DNA of 64,000 bases. It comes from Terebella lapidaria. Taxonomy: Eukaryota; Annelida; Polychaeta; Terebellida; Terebellidae. A program made the translations under genes and the position numbers. Positions 1 through 12,160 of this stretch are shown here, in pieces (position 1 is the first letter of the stretch; each line of letters begins with the position of its first letter). Where the stretch lies: positions 36,702,165-36,766,164 of the forward strand of contig OX424564.1 in NCBI GenBank assembly GCA_949152475.1, in the 5' to 3' direction. The notes below the pieces were generated by a model that was given only the letters and a program-made list of their open reading frames with translations, did not search any database and was not told the origin of the DNA.

Positions 1-739
1 GTCTTGAGCCCCTGATTCCAGTGATATCTTATTTTTTGCGCTGCGACGTAAACTGACGTCACAATGACGTCATAAACGTCGAAAATCCGAAATTTCAAAG
101 GGTCATAACATCGTCAATAGTGTATGGAATCCCTTGAAATTTGATATGCATTTTGACAGCATTGACCTCTACGAACTCAAGTACAAAGGTCAAAGGTCAA
201 GGTCAAGGTCATCGAAATCCCAGAAAAACACGTTTTCTGTAATAACATCCGTTTGAATCATCGTGGGTTCATGAAATTTGACCCATATCATTCAGAAGAG
301 GTATATCAATCAGACAAATATGTCAATTCCATGATTGACCTCGAACTTTGTCTATAATCTGACAAAACTCAATCAGGACTCTATGAGGATTTTGGATTTT
401 ACAGATATTTTTTATGTTTTCATGGCTCCAATTTTTAAACATTTACTGAACATTCAATTCTAAAGCATTTCATGCAGTCAGTTGCAGTGTTATTTCTAGT
501 TTATGGTCCACTTTTCACATTTGGAATAAATTGAAAACTCGCCGAGATATCAAAGTAGAAAGAGCAGTGGGGCGAATCTGATTCTCAATCCATTCACACA
601 ACAATAAGCTGTAGAAACGATAACCCCCTGTGGACATGTCTTCTTCTAAATATACACACTCGGTCACATAGTAGTACAGTATATCATGTCTAAATACAGT
701 CTGTGTCAAGCGACAGGCCACTTTATATCAGAACTTTAT

Positions 740-769
740 TACTTGCCAGAATCTTCGATTTTGGCAAGT
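740..769 (+). other. F4 5' terminal hairpin (first array copy)
   Basis: Arms ACTTGCCAGAATC (741-753) and GATTTTGGCAAGT (757-769) pair over 13 bp with one G-T wobble around a TTC loop. The same hairpin recurs every 1156 bp (741, 1897, 3053, 4209, 5365, 6521, 7677). It is followed by TATGTTGGTCGG and a GTTT-rich tract, as in every other subfamily of this window. Its arm is complementary, with one mismatch, to the subterminal repeat GGTTCTGGCAAGT of the F4 3' end at 9574-9586. By position and form this is an element 5' terminus, not a gene. Confidence 0.8.
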
Positions 770-914
770 ATGTTGGTCGGTTGGTTTGTGGGTTTATGTG
801 TTTGTTTGTCCGTCTGTGAACCCTCTAGCGTCCACATTTCTTGCTTGATTATTTCCAAACTTGGTGTGCACATTCTGTAGGATAACGGCTCGCGACTGCA
901 CGATTTTGGTGATG

Positions 915-1082
915 CTAGGTCAAAGGTCAAGGTCAAGGTCACGCAAAACGTTGAAAACACATAAATGGTCATAACTTCGGTTCTAATGGTCCTAGAGACT
1001 TCAAATCAAGTCCATATTGTAGATAAACTCGAGTTCTATCTTCTGTGACCTTGATCTCGACATTTGACCTTGACCTTGAGAA
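915..1082 (+). promoter_or_regulatory. Cluster of AGGTCA nuclear-receptor-type half-sites (example from unit 1)
   Basis: At 915-940 four AGGTCA half-sites lie in direct repeat with spacings of 1, 0 and 0 bp, including two TCAAGGTCA sites. About 100 bp downstream (1047-1080) three TGACCT half-sites lie on the opposite strand. A full 1156-bp unit holds 14 half-sites by my count (739-1894). TCAAGGTCA is the known extended monomer site of SF-1/NR5A and ERR-type receptors, AGGTCA with 1-bp spacing suits RXR/HNF4/COUP-type dimers, and 0-bp spacing suits GCNF/NR6A1. The sites are seen; binding is not shown. Similar clusters recur through nearly all F1, F3 and F4 bodies. Confidence 0.35.
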
Positions 1083-1201
1083 GTTCGCCTGAGGTCGAAG
1101 TCAAGGTCAAGTACGAAGGTCGGCGCAGCATATCGAGTAGTATATCGTTGGAAAGGTCTTGAGCCCCTGATTCCAGTGATATCTTATTTTTTTGCGCTGC
1201 G

Positions 1202-1235
1202 ACGTAAACTGACGTCACAATGACGTCATAAACGT
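1202..1235. promoter_or_regulatory. Paired CRE-type TGACGTCA sites (example from unit 1)
   Basis: Two perfect TGACGTCA palindromes (1210-1217 and 1221-1228) start 11 bp apart, flanked by two further ACGT cores, giving four ACGT cores spaced 10, 11 and 9 bp. The same arrangement recurs at 2366, 3522 and so on in the array, and at 13896, 14332, 14767, 16044, 16480, 16912, 23004 and 23437 in other bodies. TGACGTCA is the consensus for CREB/ATF bZIP proteins. Regulatory activity is only inferred. Confidence 0.35.
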
Positions 1236-4200
1236 CGAAAATCCGAAATTTCAAAGGGTCATAACATCGTCAATAGTGTATGGAATCCCTTGAAATTTGA
1301 TATGCATTTTGACAGCATTGACCTCTACGAACTCAAGTACAAAGGTCAAAGGTCAAGGTCAAGGTCATCGAAATCCCAGAAAAACACGTTTTCTGTAATA
1401 ACATCCGTTTGAATCATCGTGGGTTCATGAAATTTGACCCATATCATTCAGAAGAGGTATATCAATCAGACAAATATGTCAATTCCATGATTGACCTCGA
1501 ACTTTGTCTATAATCTGACAAAACTCAATCAGGACTCTATGAGGATTTTGGATTTTACAGATATTTTTTATGTTTTCATGGCTCCAATTTTTGAACATTT
1601 ACTGAACATTCAATTCTAAAGCATTTCATGCAGTCAGTTGCAGTGTTATTTCTAGTTTATGGTCCACTTTTCACATTTGGAATAAATTGAAAACTCGCCG
1701 AGATATCAAAGTAGAAAGAGCAGTGGGGCGAATCTGATTCTCAATCCATTCACACAACAATAAGCTGTAGAAACGATAACCCCCTGTGGACATGTCTTCT
1801 TCTAAATATACACACTCGGTCACATAGTAGTACAGTATATCATGTCTAAATACAGTCTGTGTCAAGCGACAGGCCACTTTATATCAGAACTTTATTACTT
1901 GCCAGAATCTTCGATTTTGGCAAGTATGTTGGTCGGTTGGTTTGTGGGTTTATGTGTTTGTTTGTCCGTCTGTGAACCCTCTAGCGTCCACATTTCTTGC
2001 TTGATTATTTCCAAACTTGGTGTGCACATTCTGTAGGATAACGGCTCGCGACTGCACGATTTTGGTGATGCTAGGTCAAAGGTCAAGGTCAAGGTCACGC
2101 AAAACGTTGAAAACACATAAATGGTCATAACTTCGGTTCTAATGGTCCTAGAGACTTCAAATCAAGTCCATATTGTAGATAAACTCGAGTTCTATCTTCT
2201 GTGACCTTGATCTCGACATTTGACCTTGACCTTGAGAAGTTCGCCTGAGGTCGAAGTCAAGGTCAAGTACGAAGGTCGGCGCAGCATATCGAGTAGTATA
2301 TCGTTGGAAAGGTCTTGAGCCCCTGATTCCAGTGATATCTTATTTTTTTGCGCTGCGACGTAAACTGACGTCACAATGACGTCATAAACGTCGAAAATCC
2401 GAAATTTCAAAGGGTCATAACATCGTCAATAGTGTATGGAATCTTTTGAAATTTGATATGCATTTTGACAGCATTGACCTCTACGAACTCAAGTACAAAG
2501 GTCAAAGGTCAAGGTCAAGGTCATCGAAATCCCAGAAAAACACGTTTTCTGTAATAACATCCGTTTGAATCATCGTGGGTTCATGAAATTTGACCCATAT
2601 CATTCAGAAGAGGTATATCAATCAGACAAATATGTCAATTCCATGATTGACCTCGAACTTTGTCTATAATCTGACAAAACTCAATCAGGACTCTATGAGG
2701 ATTTTGGATTTTACAGATATTTTTTATGTTTTCATGGCTCCAATTTTTAAACATTTACTGAACATTCAATTCTAAAGCATTTCATGCAGTCAGTTGCAGT
2801 GTTATTTCTAGTTTATGGTCCACTTTTCACATTTGGAATAAATTGAAAACTCGCCGAGATATCAAAGTAGAAAGAGCAGTGGGGCGAATCTGATTCTCAA
2901 TCCATTCACACAACAATAAGCTGTAGAAACGATAACCCCCTGTGGACATGTCTTCTTCTAAATATACACACTCGGTCACATAGTAGTACAGTATATCATG
3001 TCTAAATACAGTCTGTGTCAAGCGACAGGCCACTTTATATCAGAACTTTATTACTTGCCAGAATCTTCGATTTTGGCAAGTATGTTGGTCGGTTGGTTTG
3101 TGGGTTTATGTGTTTGTTTGTCCGTCTGTGAACCCTCTAGCGTCCACATTTCTTGCTTGATTATTTCCAAACTTGGTGTGCACATTCTGTAGGATAACGG
3201 CTCGCGACTGCACGATTTTGGTGATGCTAGGTCAAAGGTCAAGGTCAAGGTCACGCAAAACGTTGAAAACACATAAATGGTCATAACTTCGGTTCTAATG
3301 GTCCTAGAGACTTCAAATCAAGTCCATATTGTAGATAAACTCGAGTTCTATCTTCTGTGACCTTGATCTCGACATTTGACCTTGACCTTGAGAAGTTCGC
3401 CTGAGGTCGAAGTCAAGGTCAAGTACGAAGGTCGGCGCAGCATATCGAGTAGTATATCGTTGGAAAGGTCTTGAGCCCCTGATTCCAGTGATATCTTATT
3501 TTTTTGCGCTGCGACGTAAACTGACGTCACAATGACGTCATAAACGTCGAAAATCCGAAATTTCAAAGGGTCATAACATCGTCAATAGTGTATGGAATCC
3601 CTTGAAATTTGATATGCATTTTGACAGCATTGACCTCTACGAACTCAAGTACAAAGGTCAAAGGTCAAGGTCAAGGTCATCGAAATCCCAGAAAAACACG
3701 TTTTCTGTAATAACATCCGTTTGAATCATCGTGGGTTCATGAAATTTGACCCATATCATTCAGAAGAGGTATATCAATCAGACAAATATGTCAATTCCAT
3801 GATTGACCTCGAACTTTGTCTATAATCTGACAAAACTCAATCAGGACTCTATGAGGATTTTGGATTTTACAGATATTTTTTATGTTTTCATGGCTCCAAT
3901 TTTTAAACATTTACTGAACATTCAATTCTAAAGCATTTCATGCAGTCAGTTGCAGTGTTATTTCTAGTTTATGGTCCACTTTTCACATTTGGAATAAATT
4001 GAAAACTCGCCGAGATATCAAAGTAGAAAGAGCAGTGGGGCGAATCTGATTCTCAATCCATTCACACAACAATAAGCTGTAGAAACGATAACCCCCTGTG
4101 GACATGTCTTCTTCTAAATATACACACTCGGTCACATAGTAGTACAGTATATCATGTCTAAATACAGTCTGTGTCAAGCGACAGGCCACTTTATATCAGA

Positions 4201-7200
4201 ACTTTATTACTTGCCAGAATCTTCGATTTTGGCAAGTATGTTGGTCGGTTGGTTTGTGGGTTTATGTGTTTGTTTGTCCGTCTGTGAACCCTCTAGCGTC
4301 CACATTTCTTGCTTGATTATTTCCAAACTTGGTGTGCACATTCTGTAGGATAACGGCTCGCGACTGCACGATTTTGGTGATGCTAGGTCAAAGGTCAAGG
4401 TCAAGGTCACGCAAAACGTTGAAAACACATAAATGGTCATAACTTCGGTTCTAATGGTCCTAGAGACTTCAAATCAAGTCCATATTGTAGATAAACTCGA
4501 GTTCTATCTTCTGTGACCTTGATCTCGACATTTGACCTTGACCTTGAGAAGTTCGCCTGAGGTCGAAGTCAAGGTCAAGTACGAAGGTCGGCGCAGCATA
4601 TCGAGTAGTATATCGTTGGAAAGGTCTTGAGCCCCTGATTCCAGTGATATCTTATTTTTTTGCGCTGCGACGTAAACTGACGTCACAATGACGTCATAAA
4701 CGTCGAAAATCCGAAATTTCAAAGGGTCATAACATCGTCAATAGTGTATGGAATCCCTTGAAATTTGATATGCATTTTGACAGCATTGACCTCTACGAAC
4801 TCAAGTACAAAGGTCAAAGGTCAAGGTCAAGGTCATCGAAATCCCAGAAAAACACGTTTTCTGTAATAACATCCGTTTGAATCATCGTGGGTTCATGAAA
4901 TTTGACCCATATCATTCAGAAGAGGTATATCAATCAGACAAATATGTCAATTCCATGATTGACCTCGAACTTTGTCTATAATCTGACAAAACTCAATCAG
5001 GACTCTATGAGGATTTTGGATTTTACAGATATTTTTTATGTTTTCATGGCTCCAATTTTTAAACATTTACTGAACATTCAATTCTAAAGCATTTCATGCA
5101 GTCAGTTGCAGTGTTATTTCTAGTTTATGGTCCACTTTTCACATTTGGAATAAATTGAAAACTCGCCGAGATATCAAAGTAGAAAGAGCAGTGGGGCGAA
5201 TCTGATTCTCAATCCATTCACACAACAATAAGCTGTAGAAACGATAACCCCCTGTGGACATGTCTTCTTCTAAATATACACACTCGGTCACATAGTAGTA
5301 CAGTATATCATGTCTAAATACAGTCTGTGTCAAGCGACAGGCCACTTTATATCAGAACTTTATTACTTGCCAGAATCTTCGATTTTGGCAAGTATGTTGG
5401 TCGGTTGGTTTGTGGGTTTATGTGTTTGTTTGTCCGTCTGTGAACCCTCTAGCGTCCACATTTCTTGCTTGATTATTTCCAAACTTGGTGTGCACATTCT
5501 GTAGGATAACGGCTCGCGACTGCACGATTTTGGTGATGCTAGGTCAAAGGTCAAGGTCAAGGTCACGCAAAACGTTGAAAACACATAAATGGTCATAACT
5601 TCGGTTCTAATGGTCCTAGAGACTTCAAATCAAGTCCATATTGTAGATAAACTCGAGTTCTATCTTCTGTGACCTTGATCTCGACATTTGACCTTGACCT
5701 TGAGAAGTTCGCCTGAGGTCGAAGTCAAGGTCAAGTACGAAGGTCGGCGCAGCATATCGAGTAGTATATCGTTGGAAAGGTCTTGAGCCCCTGATTCCAG
5801 TGATATCTTATTTTTTTGCGCTGCGACGTAAACTGACGTCACAATGACGTCATAAACGTCGAAAATCCGAAATTTCAAAGGGTCATAACATCGTCAATAG
5901 TGTATGGAATCCCTTGAAATTTGATATGCATTTTGACAGCATTGACCTCTACGAACTCAAGTACAAAGGTCAAAGGTCAAGGTCAAGGTCATCGAAATCC
6001 CAGAAAAACACGTTTTCTGTAATAACATCCGTTTGAATCATCGTGGGTTCATGAAATTTGACCCATATCATTCAGAAGAGGTATATCAATCAGACAAATA
6101 TGTCAATTCCATGATTGACCTCGAACTTTGTCTATAATCTGACAAAATTCAATCAGGACTCTATGAGGATTTTGGATTTTACAGATATTTTTTATGTTTT
6201 CATGGCTCCAATTTTTAAACATTTACTGAACATTCAATTCTAAAGCATTTCATGCAGTCAGTTGCAGTGTTATTTCTAGTTTATGGTCCACTTTTCACAT
6301 TTGGAATAAATTGAAAACTCGCCGAGATATCAAAGTAGAAAGAGCAGTGGGGCGAATCTGATTCTCAATCCATTCACACAACAATAAGCTGTAGAAACGA
6401 TAACCCCCTGTGGACATGTCTTCTTCTAAATATACACACTCGGTCACATAGTAGTACAGTATATCATGTCTAAATACAGTCTGTGTCAAGCGACAGGCCA
6501 CTTTATATCAGAACTTTATTACTTGCCAGAATCTTCGATTTTGGCAAGTATGTTGGTCGGTTGGTTTGTGGGTTTATGTGTTTGTTTGTCCGTCTGTGAA
6601 CCCTCTAGCGTCCACATTTCTTGCTTGATTATTTCCAAACTTGGTGTGCACATTCTGTAGGATAACGGCTCGCGACTGCACGATTTTGGTGATGCTAGGT
6701 CAAAGGTCAAGGTCAAGGTCACGCAAAACGTTGAAAACACATAAATGGTCATAACTTCGGTTCTAATGGTCCTAGAGACTTCAAATCAAGTCCATATTGT
6801 AGATAAACTCGAGTTCTATCTTCTGTGACCTTGATCTCGACATTTGACCTTGACCTTGAGAAGTTCGCCTGAGGTCGAAGTCAAGGTCAAGTACGAAGGT
6901 CGGCGCAGCATATCGAGTAGTATATCGTTGGAAAGGTCTTGAGCCCCTGATTCCAGTGATATCTTATTTTTTTGCGCTGCGACGTAAACTGACGTCACAA
7001 TGACGTCATAAACGTCGAAAATCCGAAATTTCAAAGGGTCATAACATCGTCAATAGTGTATGGAATCCCTTGAAATTTGATATGCATTTTGACAGCATTG
7101 ACCTCTACGAACTCAAGTACAAAGGTCAAAGGTCAAGGTCAAGGTCATCGAAATCCCAGAAAAACACGTTTTCTGTAATAACATCCGTTTGAATCATCGT

Positions 7201-8213
7201 GGGTTCATGAAATTTGACCCATATCATTCAGAAGAGGTATATCAATCAGACAAATATGTCAATTCCATGATTGACCTCGAACTTTGTCTATAATCTGACA
7301 AAACTCAATCAGGACTCTATGAGGATTTTGGATTTTACAGATATTTTTTATGTTTTCATGGCTCCAATTTTTAAACATTTACTGAACATTCAATTCTAAA
7401 GCATTTCATGCAGTCAGTTGCAGTGTTATTTCTAGTTTATGGTCCACTTTTCACATTTGGAATAAATTGAAAACTCGCCGAGATATCAAAGTAGAAAGAG
7501 CAGTGGGGCGAATCTGATTCTCAATCCATTCACACAACAATAAGCTGTAGAAACGATAACCCCCTGTGGACATGTCTTCTTCTAAATATACACACTCGGT
7601 CACATAGTAGTACAGTATATCATGTCTAAATACAGTCTGTGTCAAGCGACAGGCCACTTTATATCAGAACTTTATTACTTGCCAGAATCTTCGATTTTGG
7701 CAAGTATGTTGGTCGGTTGGTTTGTGGGTTTATGTGTTTGTTTGTCCGTCTGTGAACCCTCTAGCGTCCACATTTCTTGCTTGATTATTTCCAAACTTGG
7801 TGTGCACATTCTGTAGGATAACGGGGATGACGAACCGGCATAGCAACCGGCCCCATTCCCGGTTTTTAGCAGTAATTTGTCTCATGACCAAAGATCCTGT
7901 GCATGCACCAGATATGCGTGGCAACAAAATCGCTCCCATCATAAGCAAAATTGCATGCTTCACACTTTTGTCTTTTCGCACTGTAGCGTCCACAATTTTT
8001 GCTCTAGCATCTCCAAACTTTTTTGATGTATAGCTATCCACCCTGTAACGGCACTGCATGTTTTTGAAGAAAGTCAGTTCATTGATAACGTCACTAAAAA
8101 TTCTTGAAAACTCGTAAAATCCCTATCTTTAACAAGGGGCAAATTTTCAAAAATTCACACAGCAGTCAATTTTATAGCAGTACCTCTGAAATTCAGTTCA
8201 TTAATATATGTTG

Positions 8214-9200
8214 ATATTGTCCATCAAATGGCGAAATTTTACTTGGAACGGTTGAACGTCAATGACGTCACGACGTAAAACGTCAATTTTCGAAATAGGG
8301 CTATATATCGGAAAGTATTTGTCGTACAAAGAAGCGGATTGCACCTTTGGAAAGCTCGTTGAATTATCATTTAGGGGGTTACTCTCCGATAGTTTTTCAC
8401 CATGACAGATTTCCACTATGACGTCACAAACGTGAAGCCTATCATACCAATTTTTCGAATTTCCAGAGAACTTTCAAACATCTACATCGCACTCACATTT
8501 GAGGATATTGGACTGTAGTTGTGAGAACGTATGTGGAATATTAATTCTCAGCTATATTCCGAGTTTCAACACGCTACATGCAACATATATGACGTCATGA
8601 CGTAAAAGGTCAAGTTTCAAAATGGGCTATTTATCGGAGAGTATTTGTCGTACAGAGAAGCCGCTTGCACCATTGGAAAGCTCGTTGTTTTCTGGTTTAG
8701 AAGAGCACTGTACAATACTTTTCCGCCATGACAGACTTCCCGATATGACTTATAAACGTAATGCCTGTCATATCAATATTTCGACTTTTCAGCAAACATT
8801 CAAACATCCACAGTGCACTCAAATTTGAAGCTTTTGGACTGTAATTCTGACAACACATGTGGAATATTAATACCAAGCCATCTACTGAGTTTCAAGACGT
8901 CACGTGCAACGACAGTGACGTCATGACGTCAAACGTCAACTTTCGAAATTAGGTTGTATCTCGAGTCGGTAAGTATTCATCCTAGAGTGGGACAGATTAC
9001 ACCGTCGGAAAGCTCGTTCAATTCTGCTTAAATAGGCCACGTATGGTTCTTTGCCCCCATCGTAATTTTTTTCGATATGATGTCATAAACGTTAGGCCAG
9101 TCATACTTTTTAGCAAACTTTCAAGCATCCACATTGCACTCAAATTTGAAGCTATTCGACTGTAATTCTGACAACACATGTGGAATATTAATACTCTGCC
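8214..9200 (+). repeat. F2-type core: three diverged monomers of about 327 bp
   Basis: TGACGTCA anchors lie at 8263, 8590 and 8916, spaced 327 and 326 bp. Each monomer carries the phrases TATATCGGAAAGTATTTGTC (or diverged forms) and GGAAAGCTCGTTGAATT. The same core, less diverged, fills the F2 bodies at 18113-19125 and 19690-20370. Short frames here are incidental and are shared only with those repeats. Confidence 0.8.
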
Positions 9201-9455
9201 ATTTTCATTGTGGACTTTAAACCAAGTGCATATTGTAGATAAACTCGAGTTCTATTGTCTGTGACCTCGACCTTGACATTTGACCTTGACCTTGAGAGTT
9301 TGACAAGAGGTCAATGTCAAGGTCAGGTACGAAGTTCAGTACACTATTCAGTGTAGTATATCGTTAGGAAGTTATTGGTCTCCTGAGTCCAGTGATGTCT
9401 TATTTTTGGTGCTTTGACGTTCAATGAGGTAATAATGACAGTTTGAGTAGTTTGT

Positions 9456-9508
9456 GAAGTAAAATGAAGTAAAATGAAGTAAAGTAAGTAAGTAAATGTA
9501 GTAAGTAG
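9456..9508 (+). repeat. Short GAAGTAAAAT / AAGT minisatellite
   Basis: About five degenerate copies of a 4-10 bp motif (GAAGTAAAAT, then AAGT steps) inside the 3' part of the F4 chimera. Likely replication slippage; no further meaning is apparent. Confidence 0.8.
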
Positions 9509-9573
9509 GGAAGAACGTTTCGTCAATTTGTTCGATTCCATGTGTCATGTCATTGGTATATGACATATATTTT

Positions 9574-9605
9574 GGTTCTGGCAAGTGTGTGCCCTATGGG
9601 CTCTC
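9574..9605 (+). other. F4 3' terminus: subterminal repeat plus TAT-loop hairpin
   Basis: GGTTCTGGCAAGT (9574-9586) is the inverse of the F4 5' arm with one mismatch. It is followed by GCCC-TAT-GGGC (9591-9601) and the end CTCTCG. The next bases are a GTTT tract that belongs to another element body. The layout matches the F1, F2 and F3 3' ends. Confidence 0.75.
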
Positions 9606-9608
9606 GTC

Positions 9609-9662
9609 TTGTTTGTTTGTTTGTTTGTTTGTTTGTTTGTTTGTATGTTTGTCTGTCTGTCT
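9609..9662 (+). repeat. (GTTT)n/(GTCT)n microsatellite
   Basis: Tetranucleotide tract directly after an F4 3' end. Tracts of this kind follow every 5' terminus in the window and are where other elements are inserted. Confidence 0.95.
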
Positions 9663-10496
9663 GTTATGACGATAGCGGGCTCAATTCTTGTCGCATTTTC
9701 ATGAAATTTTCACACAATATGCATAAGCAGCTTCCGCATAAGCCTTTCGTTTCTGAAGGTCAAAGGTCAAAAATTGACGCCAAGGTCATTGAAAAACCAA
9801 AAAATTTAAAATCGTAATAACTCCAGTTATATTTTATGTGGACTTTCGAGATTTCTTGCATCGATTACTATGGCCAATTCGGCATCTTTTGATGTATGGC
9901 CGACAGCTGTTGCATCAAAATTGACGATTTTGACTCCGGGTTAAAAAGACGGGGGTCAGGAGTTTCTGGATCAAAAGTTTCATGCATTGCTGTGCAGTCA
10001 ATTCTTGTCGGATTCTTATGAAATTTTCACAGCACATGCACACAAGATGTCGGCATATTCCTGTTGTTTCTCAAGGTCAAAAGTCAAGAATTAACGCCAA
10101 GGTCATTGAAAAACAAAAAAAATAAAAATGGCCATAACTCCACTTTCATTCCACCTGCACTTCCAAAAGTGTTCACGTCTTTTATTATGGTCAATTGTGC
10201 ATCATTTGGTGTATGACCGACAGCAGTTGAATCAAAATTGACGATTTAAACTCCAGGTGAAATACATGGGGGTCAGGAAGTTCGGATCCAAAGTTTAACA
10301 CATTGCTGTGCAGTCGATTCTTGTGTGATTTTGACGAAATTCTCACATAATATGTGCACGAAATGTCCGCATAACCCTTTTGATTTGGAACATCATAGCT
10401 CTGAAACTGTTGTCACGGCAACAGAAAATCGTTACTGAAAAGCATTACATGAAAACGATAATAGCATTGCTATATGAAACATTCCGCTTCACATCG

Positions 10497-10590
10497 CCAG
10501 CCACGTTAGTGCTGAGCGTAGAGCGTAGGACTTTGAATCCACAGACCCGGGTTCAATACTATCTCAAAACTATTTTTTTTTCTCCATTAA
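10497..10590 (+). mobile_element. tRNA-Gln-like SINE head, copy 1
   Basis: An A-box-like TAGTGCTGAGCGTAGAGCG (10506-10524), an anticodon-arm-like GGACTTTGAATCC with TTG at the anticodon position, and a B-box-like GGGTTCAATAC (10549-10559) are spaced as in a tRNA and followed by a T-rich tail. The GGACTTTGAATCC arm is typical of tRNA-Gln. Acceptor and T stems do not pair, so it is tRNA-derived and not a working tRNA gene. Copies 2 and 3 lie at 11271 and 11922. Confidence 0.6.
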
Positions 10591-10983
10591 AAGATCATGT
10601 ATTCAATTCCAAACAACGAAACAACACATTCGTAGTGTACAAAATCAGCCAATAAATGTAGCACGAGTAATCTTTATCGTTATACTATGAATTCCTTAAA
10701 GTCATTTAACAGTGTCTCATTGGTTCCATTATGATCGTGTCCTTCATGCATCATAACGCATCTGTGTTAAGTCCATTCTGGCATGATTTGTATTCACCGA
10801 GTGTCTCTATTCGTTTTGTTCACTTGTTGTCATTGTAATTTTTCATCTGTAACTTACAAGATCATGATCATGCTTTCAATTCTGAAGAATGTAGCAGCAC
10901 AATTTAATATTATTACAGTATTATGATGCAAGGGTTTATAGACCAAAGCTGGATTATAGACTTCTCTTCAAGTTCATTACTTT

Positions 10984-11010
10984 ATTTTGCCAAGTCCTAG
11001 CTCTCTGAGC
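10984..11010 (+). other. F5-type 3' terminus, copy 1
   Basis: ATTTTGCCAAGT (10984-10995) is followed by CCTA and the hairpin GCTC-TCT-GAGC (11000-11010), then GATTGCTTCA and the leader of the next element body. The distance from AAGT to the loop is 8 nt, as in the F2 end. The loop is TCT rather than TAT. No matching 5' arm (ACTTGGCAAAAT) was found in the window. Confidence 0.55.
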
Positions 11011-11270
11011 GATTGCTTCAGTTGTATGTTGCTCAGCGATCAAATATGTGTTCTGTCCGTCTGTTCGCACGATAGCGGGCGCAATCCTTGTCGGAATGAC
11101 ATGAAATTTTCAAAGAAGATGCGCATAAGACTCCTGCACAAGCCTATTGATTTTGAAGGTCATAGCTTAAAAACTGTTGTCTTGGCGACTGAAAAACCGT
11201 TACATAACTATAACTATGGAGGCTGGAAAACCATAAAGTAACTGTTACATGGAATACACTTCTTCACACT

Positions 11271-11362
11271 GTCGGCAACGTTGGTGCAGTGGATAGAGCG
11301 TAAGACTTTGAATCCAAAGACCCGTGTTCAACCCTCCCTCAAAACTCTAATCTCTTTTATCT
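11271..11362 (+). mobile_element. tRNA-Gln-like SINE head, copy 2
   Basis: A-box-like TTGGTGCAGTGGATAGAGCG (11281-11300), GACTTTGAATCC arm, and B-box-like GTGTTCAACCC (11334-11344), followed by a CT/T-rich tail. Sequence just upstream (ATACACTTCTTCACACTGTC) resembles that before copy 1, so the head is part of a longer repeat. Confidence 0.6.
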
Positions 11363-11921
11363 CTAACTTAGTTTTTATAAAGTCAGTTGCAGTGTTATTT
11401 CTAGTTTATAATGCACCTTTTACATTTGGAATATATTGAAAACTCGCCGAGATATCAAAGTGGAAAGAGCAGTGTTATTTTTTTATGCACCAGGAGTTAT
11501 TTTCATAGTTTTCATTTCATACTTAACTATTTGTCGCTATAAATATCACTTAACAGTGTCTCATTGGTTCCATTATGATCGTGTCTTTTATGCGTCATAG
11601 CGCATCCGTGTTAGCTCCATTCTATCAATAATACATACATCATTATATCGTTCCATCTCGGTTGCGTAGTAATACAGTATATCATAAAAGTATCCAAATG
11701 CAGATCTCAAACAACATTTCTTTTGTTTTGTGACTCAGAGGTGTACAAGTGATATAACGAAGCCTAAAACTCTTGTCTAAATACAATCTGTGGCAAGCGA
11801 CAGGCTCTTTTATATCAGAACTATCCTGGGTGACGAAACTGCGTGGAGATCAGCCCCATTCCCGGTTTTTAGCAGTAATTTGCCGTAAAGGACCTGTTAC
11901 AATACAACACAACTTGATGCT

Positions 11922-12010
11922 GTCAGCCCCGTTGGTGCTGTGCATAGAGCTCAGGACTTTCAATCCACGGACCCGGGTTCAACTCTCTCTCAAAACTTTT
12001 TTTTTTCTCT
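11922..12010 (+). mobile_element. tRNA-Gln-like SINE head, copy 3
   Basis: A-box-like GTTGGTGCTGTGCATAGAGC, GGACTTTCAATCC arm, and B-box-like GGGTTCAACTC (11974-11984), then a T-run at about 12000. Diverged from copies 1 and 2 but clearly the same unit. Confidence 0.6.
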
Positions 12011-12160
12011 CTAACTTACAGGATCATGTCTTTTATAGCATAACTGCACAATTTAATACATGTACAACTTACTTAACAGCAACTAGAAAAAACTATTCAA
12101 GTCTCTCTCAAAACGTTTTTTAGCTGGTTTATTATAGACTTCTTTTCAAGTTCATTACTT

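Larger units (their letters stand above)
1..7824 (+). repeat. 1156-bp tandem array of an F4 element unit (about 6.8 copies)
   Basis: Seven head-to-tail units. The segment beginning GTCTTGAGCC recurs at 1, 1156, 2312, 3468, 4624, 5780 and 6936, so the period is 1156 bp after a 1-bp length difference near position 38. The window opens inside a unit, so the array may extend to the left. Each unit, read from its 5' terminus (TACTTGCC at 740, then every 1156 bp), holds a 5' hairpin, a GTTT-like tract, two AGGTCA clusters, a CRE pair, and a 3' domain ending in GCGACAGGCCACTTTATATC. That domain joins the next 5' end without any 3' terminal hairpin. The only differences I noticed are near 38, 1593, 2444-2445 and 6148, so the copies are roughly 99.9% identical. 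The array stops abruptly at 7824/7825. Confidence 0.97.
7676..9605 (+). mobile_element. Last F4 unit of the array, chimeric body, with F4 3' terminus
   Basis: It starts with the seventh F4 5' hairpin (7677-7705) and follows the 1156-bp unit to 7824. There it switches to a different body: a hairpin-rich stretch with CCCATTCCCGGTTTTT, then an F2-like leader and core, then an F1/F3-like AGGTCA block (9215-9420), and finally an F4 3' terminus at 9574-9605. Of the F4 units, only this last one reaches a 3' terminus. It could be a true chimeric element or a recombination product; sequence alone does not decide. Confidence 0.6.
9606..11020 (+). mobile_element. Element body with roughly 318-bp core repeats, closing at an F5-type 3' end
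   Basis: A GTTT/GTCT tract (9609-9662) leads into TATGACGATAGCGGGC, the usual inner 5' block. Core monomers follow: ATTCTTGTCG-type anchors lie at about 9683, 10003 and 10316, so the period is 313-320 bp. Each monomer has an AGGTCA pair and ends in GGGGGTCAGGA. From about 10380 the sequence becomes a mosaic holding a tRNA-Gln-like SINE copy (10497-10590) and the stretch TCTCATTGGTTCCATTATGA (near 10710), which recurs near 11550 and, slightly changed, near 40170. It closes at the F5-type end at 10984-11010. No 5' terminal hairpin is present. Confidence 0.55.

Noticed and set aside
515-8059. Short frames of 60-109 codons repeated through the 1156-bp array
   Set aside because: They recur only because the DNA repeats, several frames on both strands overlap, and none has a recognised domain.
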